Source of the DNA: Paracentrotus lividus
Taxonomy: Eukaryota > Echinodermata > Echinoidea > Camarodonta > Echinidae
Assembly (NCBI GenBank): GCA_940671915.1
Contig: CALNVZ010001863.1
Coordinates: 285,244-349,243 of the forward strand
Direction of reading: 5' to 3'
DNA length: 64,000 nucleotides
Part shown: positions 44,270-56,302 of the stretch, one piece after another
Position numbering within the stretch: position 1 is the stretch's first letter
Layout: each line of letters begins with the position of its first letter
Translations under genes and position numbers: made by a program
The notes under the pieces: model-generated
What the model saw: only the letters and a program-made list of their open reading frames with translations
What the model was told of the DNA's origin: nothing
The model's database searches: none

Positions 44270-44583
44270 ACTACACTGTAAACATAAATCAGTCATTTTG
44301 ACTAATAAAAATTAGTCCTGCCCTACGTCTGAAATGACTAGAATTAATAAGTCAGATGACTAACGTTTAGTCATTTCAGACATTTTTGGATTTAGTCAAA
44401 TGACTAGAATTAATTAGTCAGACAAAGCCAAATATTAGTCAAATGACTCATTTTAGCTGGTCATCATTTTAAGGCCACATTTTATGTAAAAACAGAAGAA
44501 ATTAAGCAACTTAATCTCTTCTTGATTAAAAACAGATTTATTTCAACATAATCGGGCTATACATAATAATAATGATAATAATG

Positions 44584-44626
<43 letters not shown>

Positions 44627-44656
44627 TACTACTTCTACTACTACTACTACTACTAC

Positions 44657-44687
<31 letters not shown>

Positions 44688-44700
44688 GGCCTTTATTGTC
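44270..44700. repeat. TGACTAA-palindrome repeats followed by (TAA)n and (CTA)n
   Basis: From 44272 (CACTGTAAACATAAATCAGT) there are five or six imperfect copies of TTAGTCA.ATGACTA-type palindromes to about 44465. Trinucleotide runs follow at about 44560-44690 (TAA units, a CTA block near 44631-44657, then TAA again). It may be the left part of the element that carries the transposase remnant downstream. Confidence 0.7.
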
Positions 44701-45139
44701 AACTCAAGAAAACATAGTTACAAAATTTCATTTTTACATGGTACAACATAAATTATATAGCATGATAGTTAACATTATCACGATAGCAAATACTCTGAAT
44801 TGTTGTAATGATGATAACATAGTAAATAGCCTGTCAAGACATCATAGTGTTATTACTGTACTAAAAGGCAAATTTATGAGGCCAATACACTTAAATACCA
44901 TAGGAGGAAGAGAGTGAGAGGGTGAGGAAGACACAGAGTAAGAGTATAAAAATGAAAAGAGAACAAGAGGGAAGGACAGAGGGAGAGAGATACGAGGATA
45001 GAGAAGAATGGAAAAGTCTAATACAAATTTATATTTAAAAAAAAAAGAAGAAGAAAAAGTAAATTAGAACGCATATATACATGTAAATTCGAAAATATTG
45101 GTTTCAATGAAGAAAATGCCAATCATAACCTTCACTTCA

Positions 45140-45706
45140 AATAATATAATAACTACATGCTTGACTGCATGTGGCGTGTGTGTTGAGTTGCTTTCCATGT
45201 ACAAATGGTGGTATGTTTAGTGTTGCTCCCCTTTCTGCTAGGAGGTCTCTTATGAGAAAACTACGATCAGTCATGACGTCTTCTCCATGTTCAATGTGGT
45301 TCAAGCAACCAGATTCTTGTGTGATCCTTTAATCTGATACACTACCTGTCGAAAGCTGAAAGAGAAAAATGAAGGTACCCCATGGAAATGTTGCAACTAA
45401 GAGCTTGAGTGTATTGTGATGTTTATAAGGTGACCAAGTTATTCTTTGAGAACAAGGCGTTGATGGGTTTAATTTTTCAGTACAATCTGTAATTGTTCTA
45501 GTGTTCTTGAAATATTTAAAACTCTTCGGAAGACTTCCCCTAATTTGTTCCTTTGTTGGCCATTTGATGAGAAGTGGTCGCAGTTCAAGGTCCATAAAAT
45601 TAATCCAAGTTGCATATACATTACTTGCCATGCTGGGTGAAATCCCAAATGTATCTGCCTGTCCACGATTTGTAAAACCACGTCGAAGACGGACCCGTGT
45701 CATAAT
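45140..45706 (-). pseudogene. DDE_Tnp_4-type (Harbinger/IS4EU-like) transposase fragment
   Basis: On the minus strand, 45703-45329 reads QADTFGISPSMASNVYATWI, ELRPLLIKWPTKEQIRGSLP, TRTITDCTEKL and WSPYKHHNTLKLLVATFPWG, ending LSTGSVSD. One TAA interrupts, and the same frame then gives GEDVMTDRSFLIRDLLAERG and ATLNIPP. DCTE and TDR.F hold the first two catalytic Asp residues of this superfamily, and HNT.K...A..P.G is its usual core. The final acidic residue and both ends are missing. It is a dead piece of a cut-and-paste transposase. Confidence 0.8.
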
Positions 45707-45824
45707 GAATTCTTCATGAACAGTTAATATCCTTCAACGATGTTTCTGAAAAGTAAGGCCATTAAAATAAAGAGAATTATTAGACAGGCATTAAAAAATC
45801 CCTGGAAAGGCATATAAATAATAA

Positions 45825-45826
<2 letters not shown>

Positions 45827-45887
<61 letters not shown>
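45827..45887. repeat. (AT)n microsatellite
   Basis: About 30 AT units. The flanks are AT-rich. Confidence 0.95.
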
Positions 45888-45888
<1 letters not shown>

Positions 45889-47579
45889 AGGTGCCTCTAT
45901 CATTATGATCTTTATTCCTTACCATGAATTCATTTGATTTTCAAATTTACTAAATTATTAAAATAGTCATTCAAATTAGTTATTATTATTATTATTATTA
46001 TCATATTCGGCAGAAAGATGACATACAATATAAATAAAATAGATTGCATATAAAAAATATTATTATTAAAGAACACAAAAATATTAAGACACTGTTTTCA
46101 CCTGACTGGGCTGCCAGGCATTAGGCAAAGTTAACTAAATAACTACAGTGTGCGGACCGCCCTAACCTATTATCCAGCCAGGTGAATTCAGTGTTGCAAT
46201 TTATGTGACATTAACAATTATAACATAACATTCATAACCATTAAAAAAAAAATGTAATGGTACAAATTGTGTTAAAAAAGCAGTTGTTGAGTCTCTTTCA
46301 AGTAGACATGACCACACCATATTGGAAAGGTGTCTTAATTTCAAACATAATCCTAATTTTCTCCCATCCCTCCCACCTCGGGATCCGAATTTAATCGCGA
46401 AAGGACTAGGATACCCCCACACCCTCCACTGATATTATCTCAGAGTTCGTTTTATTTATTCATTATTAAAATTTAGGTAACCCTGCAACTGTATCTCTGA
46501 CCCTCTCACAATGCATTCCATTCATCACTCTATTTCATTCATCATATCAATTCTACTCCACGTGAAATGTAAATCTAACGTATGGCATTAAATCTTAACA
46601 TAAAGACGCGTCCATTATTTGGGGAGGGGAAACGCAACACTGCATTCATGAGTTTAGTGGAAATACAGCTGAGCGGCGCAGAAAATTATACGGCTCCACA
46701 TAAATGTCAACTAAACCCGCAATGACGACGGGAAGCGAACAGTTGACAACTGCATGCAATTATTACTTAGCGTACAAAAACTCGCCTAAGAAAACTTCCC
46801 TGTGGTTGAATGGTATTTGTCCGTCGATCTGTTTGAGCAAATTACTCATGGACATGAAAGAAATAATTGAACTTTTATCATAGTTTTCGTAGGTAGATGC
46901 TTCAGACCAGTTGGGGAAAAGGACATTCTGGTAAGCCTATAACACGATTGTGCTGAAGTTGTAATCAGAATCTTTATTTCACATAGATTGATGTTCCAAA
47001 CGATTATTGATATAAATAGTGATCTTGTCACCTCTTGCGAAGACGCCGTCCACATGCGATATTCATGTGATATGCGGAAATGTTGACCCATCGAGTAAAG
47101 ATTCTATTGTGATAATGTTCAAAGTGACAGGACTTTTTCTTAACCAATCGAAATGAATGTACCATCTTTGGAAAGCTGAGAATTCAAGCTTTTAAAAACT
47201 GCTTGAACAGTAAGCTGTAATTTAATTATGCGTTATCCAGGAAGATGATTATGCGGCGTATGAGCTATTTTTAGAGCAAAATTGGCCATATTGTACAGGA
47301 ATTTGATCTGACATGGCTTTCGAATTGACTCAAGTGACAGAACTTTTTCTTTTCTTTCCAATTTGTTATTCTTGTTATTAAAAAATTCAGAATCTTAGCT
47401 TACTTAATCAAACTGACCATTTATTTGAAAAATTTGTTTCTCGCCATAATCAAGAAAACAAAATGAAAAAACTGTGCAAAATACAAAATGTCTATGGCCG
47501 CGTTCGCTTTGCGTAGAGTGATAGCGCCCTCTTTCCCTTAAGTTTACAACTAGAATTGATATGGCCATACCATTCAATT
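45888..47579. other. No gene seen
   Basis: This is AT-rich sequence with a short (ATT)n run near 45980-46000. ACAGTGTGCGG near 46150 could be an end of the element starting near 44272, but the match is weak. None of the short frames resembles a known family. Confidence 0.5.
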
Positions 47580-49050
47580 AGGGTGGTATCTCACTTCGCG
47601 GAAACAAAATTGGGACAGATTTGCCAATATTGCATTGTACTACACTGAAAACCTAACCTCGTCCGTCAATGGACCGACTAGCTTTAAAGCTAGTCGGTCA
47701 AGACGGACTAGTTTTAAAGCGAGTCTGTCATGTTAGTCCGTCGAGACGGACCAGCATACAACTTAATCTACATCTCTCAACTTGACGGACGAGCTTTAAA
47801 GCTTGTCCGTCAAGCTAGATGCTAGTCCGTCGAAGAGACTGACTAGAATAATAAAAGTAGCTGGGTGGACCAGTTTATGTTTCAGTTCACATCATAGCGT
47901 TATTTTTTGTTTTACATAGATTAAAGCTATAATCACCAACGCGAAAAATTATGTCTTGCCAAATCAATTTATAAATTGTGTGTATTTACTTCAATAGTAA
48001 CAATCACATTAAATTATGAAAATTGAAATTTAATTCTAATAATAAATATAGGCGCCACTTTTCTTTTAGTTTACTTGTATCTGAAAGAAAAGATTATTGG
48101 ATTAGAGGCACGACTTTGGGATTCTCAAGTGGCTCTCAAGGACAAGTGTATACGCCGAAAATGCAAAAGCAGGTAAGCCTACAACAAAAAGTCATGATGA
48201 TGCAAGCCATGGCGGCGACCCCTGGCCCCGTGCCCCCATTATTTGATAATTGCCATAATGTTAACTAATTCTGCCTCCTGTATTAATTCCTGTCTTCTTT
48301 CTGATTTATATCATCATAATAAAATGTTCGGTTTTTTTTTTTGGGGGGGGGCTCAAATTCTTGAGACTAAATGCATGTTTTTAATCGTATCTTTATAATG
48401 TCTTCTAATATTTCAGACTTGACATCTCTGACAAGCAAGTGAAGCCATATTAACCTCGTCCGTCATGCTAGTCTGTCAAGACAGCAGCAAGAACATCGCG
48501 GCAGAAAAGCGCGACGGACTAGCTTTTACACCATGACCGACCAGCTGTAAAGCTAATCTTGCTCAAAAGCTCGTCAGTCTGGGCATCACTACGACTAGCT
48601 TTTATGCTAGTCCGTCATACTAGTCGGTCACGACGGACGAGCTTTGAAATAAGTCTGTCGTGACCGACTAGCTTTAAAGCTAGTCTGTCATGACCGACTA
48701 GCTTTCTAGAAAGCTAGTCCATCGTGACCGACAAGCATTAAAACGAGACGGACTAACTTGGCTGACTAGCTTTCAAGCTAGTCCGTAGCTTTAAAGCTAG
48801 TCCGTATGTTTAAAGCTAGTCGGTCTACCCGTTTAGGTTTTCAGTGTAGCTTTTTCCGCTACAAAATCTTTTGTGTGACATTCAAAAGGTTATGTGGCAC
48901 AAAAGACGGATTAGCCAGCATGCCATTGTAATAAATCTGTCTCCTGTAGCACACAAAAATCTGTCTCGGAGACAGAGGAGACAGATATAGTGCAATGCCA
49001 TGCTGGCAAATCTGTCTCAATTTTGTTTCCTCGAAGTGAGATAGCACCCT
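47580..49050. mobile_element. MITE-family element (AGGGTG.TATCTCACTTCG termini) with a nested insertion
   Basis: The left arm AGGGTGGTATCTCACTTCG, GGAAACAAAATTGGGACAGA and TTTGCCA continues to 47640. The right arm is its inverse at about 48985-49050 (TTGTTTCCTCGAAGTGAGAT, ending AGCACCCT). The ends are shared with the MITE at 14709-15050, placing both in one family. Near 48955-48985 it carries AATCTGTCTC.GAGACAGA palindromes. Most of its length is the nested element at 47643-48846. Confidence 0.75.
47643..48846. mobile_element. 1.2-kb nested element built of GCTTTAAAGCTAGTCCGTC palindromes, TA duplication
   Basis: The inverted termini are CACTGAAAACCTAA and TTAGGTTTTCAGTG, flanked by TA (47641-47642, 48847-48848). 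Two blocks (about 47665-47830 and 48460-48835) consist of many imperfect copies of GACGGACTAGCTTTAAAGC and its reverse complement. A unique core of about 600 bases lies between them. The core includes a stretch with splice-like ends (see rejected items), but no gene is evident. Confidence 0.8.
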
Positions 49051-51870
49051 CAGTCAAGCAAAACACCAGAGTGCCAGCTGGAATTCACAAAACACACAAG
49101 CTCCCTCAGAAGAAGGTGCATAATGTTTTGAATAAAAAACCCCAGCCTGCACGTACAATACAAGCTCTTATTAAAGAAATGTTGGCAGTCCAATATCTAA
49201 AATAAACTTTCTTCCTCCGCATAAGTTCCGTTAGAAAGTTAATTTATTTTCTATATCTTCCTTATACATAAAAACAAAAGACAGACTAGAGCTTTATAAT
49301 TGTAATGCGTACAATTATCGGTGGTATACCACTGGTATGTACTGATATGTATGTGTAATGCAAAAAAGTATGCAACAATAAGCTACAGGAGACAGAGAAC
49401 AAAAATGAAACGAAAAGAGAGAGTGAAATAAACCTTTTTTTTAAAAGAAGAAAATTAAATATTAATGTGATGAATTAATATTTAATTACCTTTCACAATT
49501 CAATTTTTGGGAATCGTCTCAGCCTTAACATGAAAAGCGTTTGGGAGAAAATCAACCAATATTTATCTTGATATTAACTATATTTGGAATGAAATGTGGA
49601 TTGAAAAAAAAAATATGAAATTTTGGGTTTGCATTAGAATATGCCGATGTTTGAATTCCTTAGACCCCACACTTTATTAATGGATAATATTTACTATGAC
49701 ATAATCTTTCAGAACATGTTAAAAAATAATTAGGGTTTCGACCTCTCTGACGAGCTAAGGAGGATTCTAAAAAATGAATGTTTTGTTATGTTTTTACGTT
49801 ATTTGCCCCATTGACGCACGCGCGGATATTCAAATTTGATGAGCGCGTGCGTCCGTATGGTCGGCTAGAAACAATTTAAAATATATAGAAATTTCTAAGA
49901 GAAGTGTCTAAATTGCCAATGAAGAAAAAAACCCGGAGTTTTAGGCGATTTACCTGGCCCCTGAAGGTCCGCCATCTTTGCTGTGACATTTGAACGGTTC
50001 TATAAGCCCCATACATATTCATTTTGTAAGATGCTTCCATACCTCGCATAAGCAATACACGCAACAAAAAAGCAAAACACGGAGCAGTGTCGAGTATGCG
50101 CATTGAGAGAGGTCAAATCGGGACAAATTATGCATTTATGTTAATATATTCATTACGCGGCGCATCGATATTAACCAATCAGCGTTCTTTAAAGTTTAAT
50201 GGTTATTTAGAAAAACCCAGCTGGCAAACATAAACAATGACGTCACAATAAGAAACAATTTATCGGGGCTGTCCCCTTTTTCAATGTTTTTATGATTTTA
50301 TCAAAACTCCCCCATCTCTTTCTATCCACCGTGGCGATTTCTCTCTTACTCTCTCTAAGAATACCACATGTTTAGTTATATTTCAAAAATCTCTCTCTCC
50401 CATTATTATCACATGATCTCAGGCATTTCTTTACATTTTCCCTCTTTCCATTATCACGATTATGTGTAGGGGCGCGCCTAGACCTCTTTTTATTTATTCT
50501 CTTCATTTAAAATATATCATTAAATTTAATGACGTCACTCGAATGAAATTGCTACCCCTCTCTATTTTTCTCTCTCTCATTTCTTTCCCTTGTTTATTTC
50601 CTGTTCCCTTATTCTCTCTCTCTCTCTCTTCCTCCCTCTTTAAGTCTTATCGTATCACATAAAAACTAAAGCAACTTCAAGTTCATTGTAATGTATGAAT
50701 TTATTATCAAATTATCACATTTCCATTCCCATTTCTGTTGTTTAGTCACATGTTTAAACTGCACATTTTGTGTGCATATCGATACAAATCAAAGTGGACT
50801 TTTCACAAACTATACATCTACTTTTTATATATGAAATTAATATTTTCTTGTCCATTTCTAATTTGCAATTTTATGGTCACAGCAAGTCTAACATGCTAAA
50901 GTAAATGTTCAAAAATCCTATTAAAGTATTTGTAATTTTTTTTCTAGTTATCTATCATGTCTATAGATGGCAGATGGTCCAGAAAATAAACGCTAAATAA
51001 AAATTGGTCCTCTAAATTATATCCTGCAGATTGTCAGCTGAGATGTTTGTGCAAGGTTCTCAAGCAATCGCATCAAGAATTCAGAAGTCACCATCATAGC
51101 TTGGTTTCAGCTCCATGGAGTTGACATCAAGTCTGTTTTTGGAGATAAGAAAATATATGAAAAGAGTTTATTAACAGTACTAGTATTAATTGCTGAAATG
51201 TTGCAGAAATTATGCACTTTTTTTTTAAAGATGCATTTTTGTTTAATACCAATTTGTTATGAAGCCATTTATTTAATCGAAATGCACAAGTAAAAAAAAA
51301 TATAGAAGGGTGGAAATAAACATTTTGATTTTTTTTCTTGCTCAATGTTAGTTTAAATTATTTATGACTTCAAATTCCAATTAGACTATATTGTTTACAT
51401 TATGGCCAATGAAAAAAAAAGGAAAAATTAAAAAAACATATATTTAATTGAATCTCAATATGACAAAATGGACAAGAACACACACTAAAAAAGGAAAACC
51501 TATTTCATCATTGAAGAGGGCTTTCCCAAGCGTTATTAAATAACTAGTTAAATGAAATAATTCTACCCATGTAAGAGTGATTATGGCCTTCTTAGTATTT
51601 ATTTGTTCATTTCTTTAACAATTTTTCATATCTTTTTCTCTTGAACTTAGTGTGTTGAAACTGGTGTGTGTTGTTTGCTTGTTTGTTTTTTATGACCTCC
51701 ATACAAATACTGAAGTAGGGCCTACCTATATTTTGAAAACATTCCGTAGGATTTTCAACTTCAGTCTTCAATTCCAAACAGACTAGTCCTACTCCTAGAT
51801 ATAGTTGTCAGTCTGATCATGCTGATAGTTGTTATGAAATGGAACATTTAGACTCGGGCACCAGCTAGCA
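49051..51870. other. No gene seen
   Basis: This is AT-rich sequence with CT-rich stretches (about 50300-50420 and 50560-50645). Frames are short and lack family resemblance. The region cannot be tied to the host gene by any exon I recognise. Confidence 0.5.
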
Positions 51871-52264
51871 GCTAATAATAATAATAATAATGGTCATTTA
51901 AATGCGCTATACACGAAAAAGTATCACAGCGCTTACAATATCATTGTAAAAATACAACGTATAAAGATACAGCGCGTATATCTTAAGTTACAAAAAAATA
52001 TGAATTTTAAAAAGAAAACAAATTGCCTAAACTATTAGTTCTCAGCAGGCGCCAGGTGAGGCCTGGTGGCCTCTTTGCTTGCTGCTTCGTTCACACAACA
52101 ATTTAAGGGACAAGCCCGGTCAGCACATTATTCACAGAAGCTCTAGTATAGCACTTGAGGCCACCAGGCCCAGTTGGGGTTAGCCGTTCAGAACAAATAG
52201 TGATAACAATTAATGAAACAATAGAAAATAACACACTGTATACTAGGTAATTGGAAAGAGATTG

Positions 52265-53723
52265 ACTTCAGTTGTCGTTTGAAAAGAGGATATGGTTGAT
52301 GTTGTTCGGATGGTAGAAGGGAGTGTTATTCCAAAGTTTAGATCCGGCTATGCTAAAACGCTTTTCTGCTATGGAAAGGTTTGTTCTAGGTATAACAAGT
52401 TTGGTGGTGCATTCAATGAACGCAGTTACGGCAGGAGTGTAATAAGCAATTGTATTAAGCAAGATAAGAAGGACCAGTATTGTTAATTAATTCGTAAATG
52501 TAGAGACAAAGTTTGAACCTGACACGTTGAGAAAAAGGGAGCCATGGAGTTCCCTAATCAAAGGAGATGTGTGTACTCTGCGACCAACTGAAAACACTAA
52601 GCGTGCGGCACGATTCTGAATACTCTGAAGCTTTTTCTGATCTTTAACACTAAGAACAGAGAAGAGACTGTTTACAGTAGTCAAGTCGAGAAAGTATAAG
52701 TGCCCTAACTGCATGATGGCAAGTTTTTTTCATTGATGAATCTTCTGATTCGCCACAGGTTCTTGAGATGGAAATTAACAGTACGTACGGTATTACTGAC
52801 ATGAGATGAGAGTGTAAAGCAAGAGTCAATACATAAGCCAAGTTCTTACCTTTGGATGATAGTGCAATTTCGTTATCACAGACATTGAGTTTACATTGGA
52901 TAGATTTTCATTTAATTGGTTTGTTCTACATAGTACAGTGAATTCAGTTTTAGAAACGTTTAATTTGAGAAAGTTGGAAGTCATCCCACTTATTGATCTC
53001 AGCAATACATGAAGAAATTCGTTGTAACACTTCTTGCATACTAGCTGGTGAACGAGGATCAAGCATCATATAGTTGAATATCATCAGCATATATAAGATA
53101 GAAAAGATTGTGCTTACGAATAATATTTGAGACCGGAGTGATATATACATTGAAAAGTATCGGACCCATAATAGACCCTTGCGGGACAACCATATTCACA
53201 AGTCCAGGGAGCTGAAAATTGCTCTGAGATTTTAACACGGGACTTCCAGCCATGAGGTATGAGTGCATCCACTGTAAAGCAACATCTGACACTTTGAAAT
53301 TTGATTCAGTCGTCTATCAAGATTTGTGGTCTAGTGTCAAAGGCTGCGCTCAAGTCCAGAAGCACAGAAAAAACTGCTTTCCTTTGGTCGAAATGAGCTA
53401 ATGTGTCATTTTGGAACTTTAGAAGAGCAGTTTCGGTACTAAATTCATTCGATAGGCTGATTGCATTGGATCATATAAATTGTTAGTGGTAAGGTATTCA
53501 ACTAATTGAGATGCTGCAGCTTTCTCAATAATTTAGCTACAAAACTTAAATTACTCACAGGTCTATAATTTTTCAAATCTTGACAATCTAGCGTACTTTT
53601 CTTAAGTACGGGTGTAATTATGGCCTGGTGGCATGCTACTGGAAAAACCTCTGATTGTAAAGAGGCATTGACCACTTTGGTAGAGTCGAGATGTGATATG
53701 AAATATATTTCTTTAAATGCCAC
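52265..53723 (-). pseudogene. Frameshifted reverse transcriptase of the 2A-bearing LINE
   Basis: Successive minus-strand frames carry QAIITPVLKKSTLDCQDLKN with YRPVSNLSFVAKLL (53723-53502), motif A VLLDLSAAFDT (about 53330-53410, catalytic Asp present), MVVPQGSIMGPILFNVYI with LIYADDIQLYD (53292-53059), then FLKLNVSKTEF, LQSIQNRAARLV and the tail RFSIAGSKLWNNTP (52462-52268). At least four frame changes separate them. The catalytic residues look intact, so loss of function comes from indels. Confidence 0.85.
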
Positions 53724-55759
53724 GTTGGTTCAACGTCCAACGAGCAGGAAGTATTAGACATTTTAGCAATGATATTCTTTAAACTTTCTTCAGAGATAAC
53801 ATCAAAGTTAGAGAAAAAGCAAGCACTGTCACTTTGAGGGCACTGATCAAGTTCCCGATTATTGGTATTGTCTAGGCTCTCTCGAATCCTAACAATCTTC
53901 TCAACGAAGAGATCTTTGAATCTTGTTACCAAGGAAAGGGGAGAACAATTCTCACTCGGTAGTGATTTTTTGTCCCTGTTAAGAAGACTGTTAAGAGTGG
54001 AGAAAACAGTTTTAGCATCAGCATCAGTGAGTTTATCATCCAAAAATGACTTTTTAGCATGTACTATTGCATCATTGACAAGTTTATTTGATGCAACATA
54101 TAGTGCACGGTTTTCATCTGTCCGATGTTTCTTCCACTTTCTTTCGGCTTGCCGCCTAGATCTACGTGCAGAAAGAACATCCGCATTCATCCAAGGATTA
54201 CGGGTACGAATGGACTGCACACATGATTTTTGAGGTGCATGTATGTCAAGACATTCCTTTACTGCCGTAGTATAATCCTGCAAGAAAGCATTCACGTCAC
54301 CACTGTCCGGAAGTGTATTAAGGTTGTTAGAAAGCATCAAAGAAAAACTTTCAGGGTTGATATCTTTGAACTTTCGGACAGTGTGCCGAAACCTCTCAGC
54401 GGCACGAATTTCTACCGGGCTATAAAGAAAATGTATACAATGATGATCAGAGAGAAAATTCTCATGTATAGTAACGTCATGTATCTGACGATCGATCAAA
54501 GTGTCATTGGAGTTATCGTCTAACACAGAGCAACCAGGATTTATGAGTTTCCTGGACATTACAAGATCTAAAGTGTGGCCAAATTTGTGTGTTGCGCCAT
54601 TTACGTGCTGGATCATACTACCAGTTTCAATGATTGACAGAAATTGTTTGACGTCAGACCTGGAACGATCGTCAATGTGGAGATTGAAATCACCAGCCAT
54701 AATAATATGACCAGATAAAAGGGAAATCTCATTTACCAGAGTTTCAAATTCAACTAGAAATTCACTAAGACGCAGACCGTTTGATGCCGAAGGTGGAGGT
54801 CTATAGATAACAAAGATATGAATGTTACCAGTTTTGTGTCTATAAACTACATGGGCAAGTTCAAAACTCTTGAACTTACTTTGAATTTCAATGGGAGCAT
54901 GAGAATTCACATTCAGGTTCAAATGAGACTTGTATAAAATAGCAATTCCCCCATGGTGGTCAGTAAGTCTCGGTATACTAAACAAGGAGTACCCAGGGGG
55001 TGTACATTCAGTAATGACTGCAGGATCATCAACATGAAGCCAGGTTTCAGTTATCATCATTATATCTAAGTCATATTCTAATGCATAATCGTGGAGAAGA
55101 AAAGTCTTGTTTCTTATAGAGTGGGAATTCCATAGGCAAAGTTTAATGTTTGATGAGTTACATGGGTCAAATATCTTGATTGGTACAAGATTGCTCTGAA
55201 CAACACCACGTTGTATATATGTTGTAGATCTTTTAGGTGGAGTCGAGGAGACAACCACTGGGATTCGATTTTGTTTTCTCTGACCACCACGTTTACCCCG
55301 ATGCCTGTGTTTCCTATGTTTTTTATGCACATATGATTGACGAGATATACCAAGTAGGTTAATGTTATTGATTACTTCTAGTTTGAGCACATTATATAAG
55401 TGTTTGTTAGAGTTGGCGTTGAATCTTAACATGGAGTTCCTGTCATAAGATAGACGATGAGTACATGTATTATTCTCATCAACTTGTGGATCATGGTAAG
55501 GATTACTACTAGTTGGTAGTCTCAAAGGGCCAGGATTTGGCTGTACATCACCAGATTTAAGGATACCCAACTGAAAAGTAGCAGTTGTATTGGCATAATA
55601 AGTGAGACGGGATCCAAGAAATTTGATAGGTTTGGTGTGTAAACCATTAGCATGTTGATGCAAGTCTATACAAGGGCTGTATAGTAGGTGAACCTTAGCT
55701 ACACATACCTTTGCAACAGTACACAAAAGAAGACAGATGATCAGCTTGGGTAACCCCAT
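53636..55759 (-). CDS. LINE ORF N-terminal part: signal peptide, 2A-like peptide, APE endonuclease
   Basis: The frame is 707 codons long. Residues 1-21 (MGLPKLIICLLLCTVAKVCV, then A) look like a cleavable signal peptide. Residues 64-78 end SGDVQPNPGP, a 2A-like motif at which the ribosome skips between Gly77 and Pro78. The usual Glu is Gln here, so efficiency is uncertain. Residues about 145-165 are strongly basic. The endonuclease covers about 205-450, with Asn211, ITETW (Glu238), AGDFN (356-359), HTLDLV and SDHH (437-440), all intact. Residues to about 690 are linker. The last part is out of frame with the RT, so the full polyprotein cannot be made without frameshifting. Confidence 0.85.
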   Translation of the reverse strand: MGLPKLIICLLLCTVAKVCVAKVHLLYSPCIDLHQHANGLHTKPIKFLGSRLTYYANTTATFQLGILKSGDVQPNPGPLRLPTSSNPYHDPQVDENNTCTHRLSYDRNSMLRFNANSNKHLYNVLKLEVINNINLLGISRQSYVHKKHRKHRHRGKRGGQRKQNRIPVVVSSTPPKRSTTYIQRGVVQSNLVPIKIFDPCNSSNIKLCLWNSHSIRNKTFLLHDYALEYDLDIMMITETWLHVDDPAVITECTPPGYSLFSIPRLTDHHGGIAILYKSHLNLNVNSHAPIEIQSKFKSFELAHVVYRHKTGNIHIFVIYRPPPSASNGLRLSEFLVEFETLVNEISLLSGHIIMAGDFNLHIDDRSRSDVKQFLSIIETGSMIQHVNGATHKFGHTLDLVMSRKLINPGCSVLDDNSNDTLIDRQIHDVTIHENFLSDHHCIHFLYSPVEIRAAERFRHTVRKFKDINPESFSLMLSNNLNTLPDSGDVNAFLQDYTTAVKECLDIHAPQKSCVQSIRTRNPWMNADVLSARRSRRQAERKWKKHRTDENRALYVASNKLVNDAIVHAKKSFLDDKLTDADAKTVFSTLNSLLNRDKKSLPSENCSPLSLVTRFKDLFVEKIVRIRESLDNTNNRELDQCPQSDSACFFSNFDVISEESLKNIIAKMSNTSCSLDVEPTWHLKKYISYHISTLPKWSMPLYNQRFFQ

Positions 55760-56099
55760 TGTCCAAAGAAGGATCTATTTACACCTAAAAAGTCTCAAGC
55801 ACAATAGAGCCGAGGACTAGTAGGCATTAACAATAGAAGACAAGTTCAATGGAAGGAGAAAGTAATATGGAGGATATGGTCAACATACAGTTTACCTTCA
55901 AAATCTTTCCTCTGATAGTGTATCACATCCAAGAAATAATATTAAATGAAAACAGCCCACCAGCTTCCGCAACACACAAACAATCCACTGATAAACAACT
56001 GAAGACAGATAACTCCAAATAAACACAACAAAATACAAGAATAGCAAGAGAGCACAACTGAAAGAATTTAAAAGGAAAAGGAAAAAAAATGTCATATAC

Positions 56100-56302
56100 A
56101 GACTAGTTCACTAAACAAAAAAGGGCTTTTTAGGCCCTACTATAGAATCTAGAAGAATAGATTATGTTCAAACTTGGATGGGGAGGTCATTCGTTTTATG
56201 ATTTATCAAATAATGTATAGTTTTGAAATGACATATAATTGTTGTTCTTATTATTGTTTGAGTGGAATATGTAAATAAACTGAACTGAACTGAACTGAAC
56301 TC
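56100..56302 (+). mobile_element. LINE 3' end with (ACTGA)n tail, plus strand
   Basis: AAAAAAGGGCTTTTTAGGCC forms a short stem like that in LINE 3' UTRs. AT-rich sequence follows, ending GTAAATAAACTGAACTGAAC, a pentanucleotide tail typical of CR1-like insertions. No coding part remains. Confidence 0.6.

Larger units (their letters stand above)
51872..55760 (-). mobile_element. 2A-bearing CR1-like LINE, minus strand
   Basis: From the ATG at 55759 down to a TAA-rich tail near 51872 this is a nearly full-length non-LTR retrotransposon: signal peptide, 2A-like peptide, basic linker, APE endonuclease, reverse transcriptase and C-terminal tail. The endonuclease half is one long open frame; the RT half has several frameshifts. 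The 3' UTR near 51900-52260 contains AATGCGCTATAC and CAGCGCTTACAA, a motif common at the ends of such repeats, followed by (ATT)n on the minus strand. Confidence 0.85.

Noticed and set aside
48023-48268. Frame with splice-like ends (..AATATAG and CAG|GTAAGC) resembling an exon
   Set aside because: It lies within the transposon at 47643-48846, its entry phase does not match the outgoing phase 0 of the UPA exon at 37743, and I recognise no domain.
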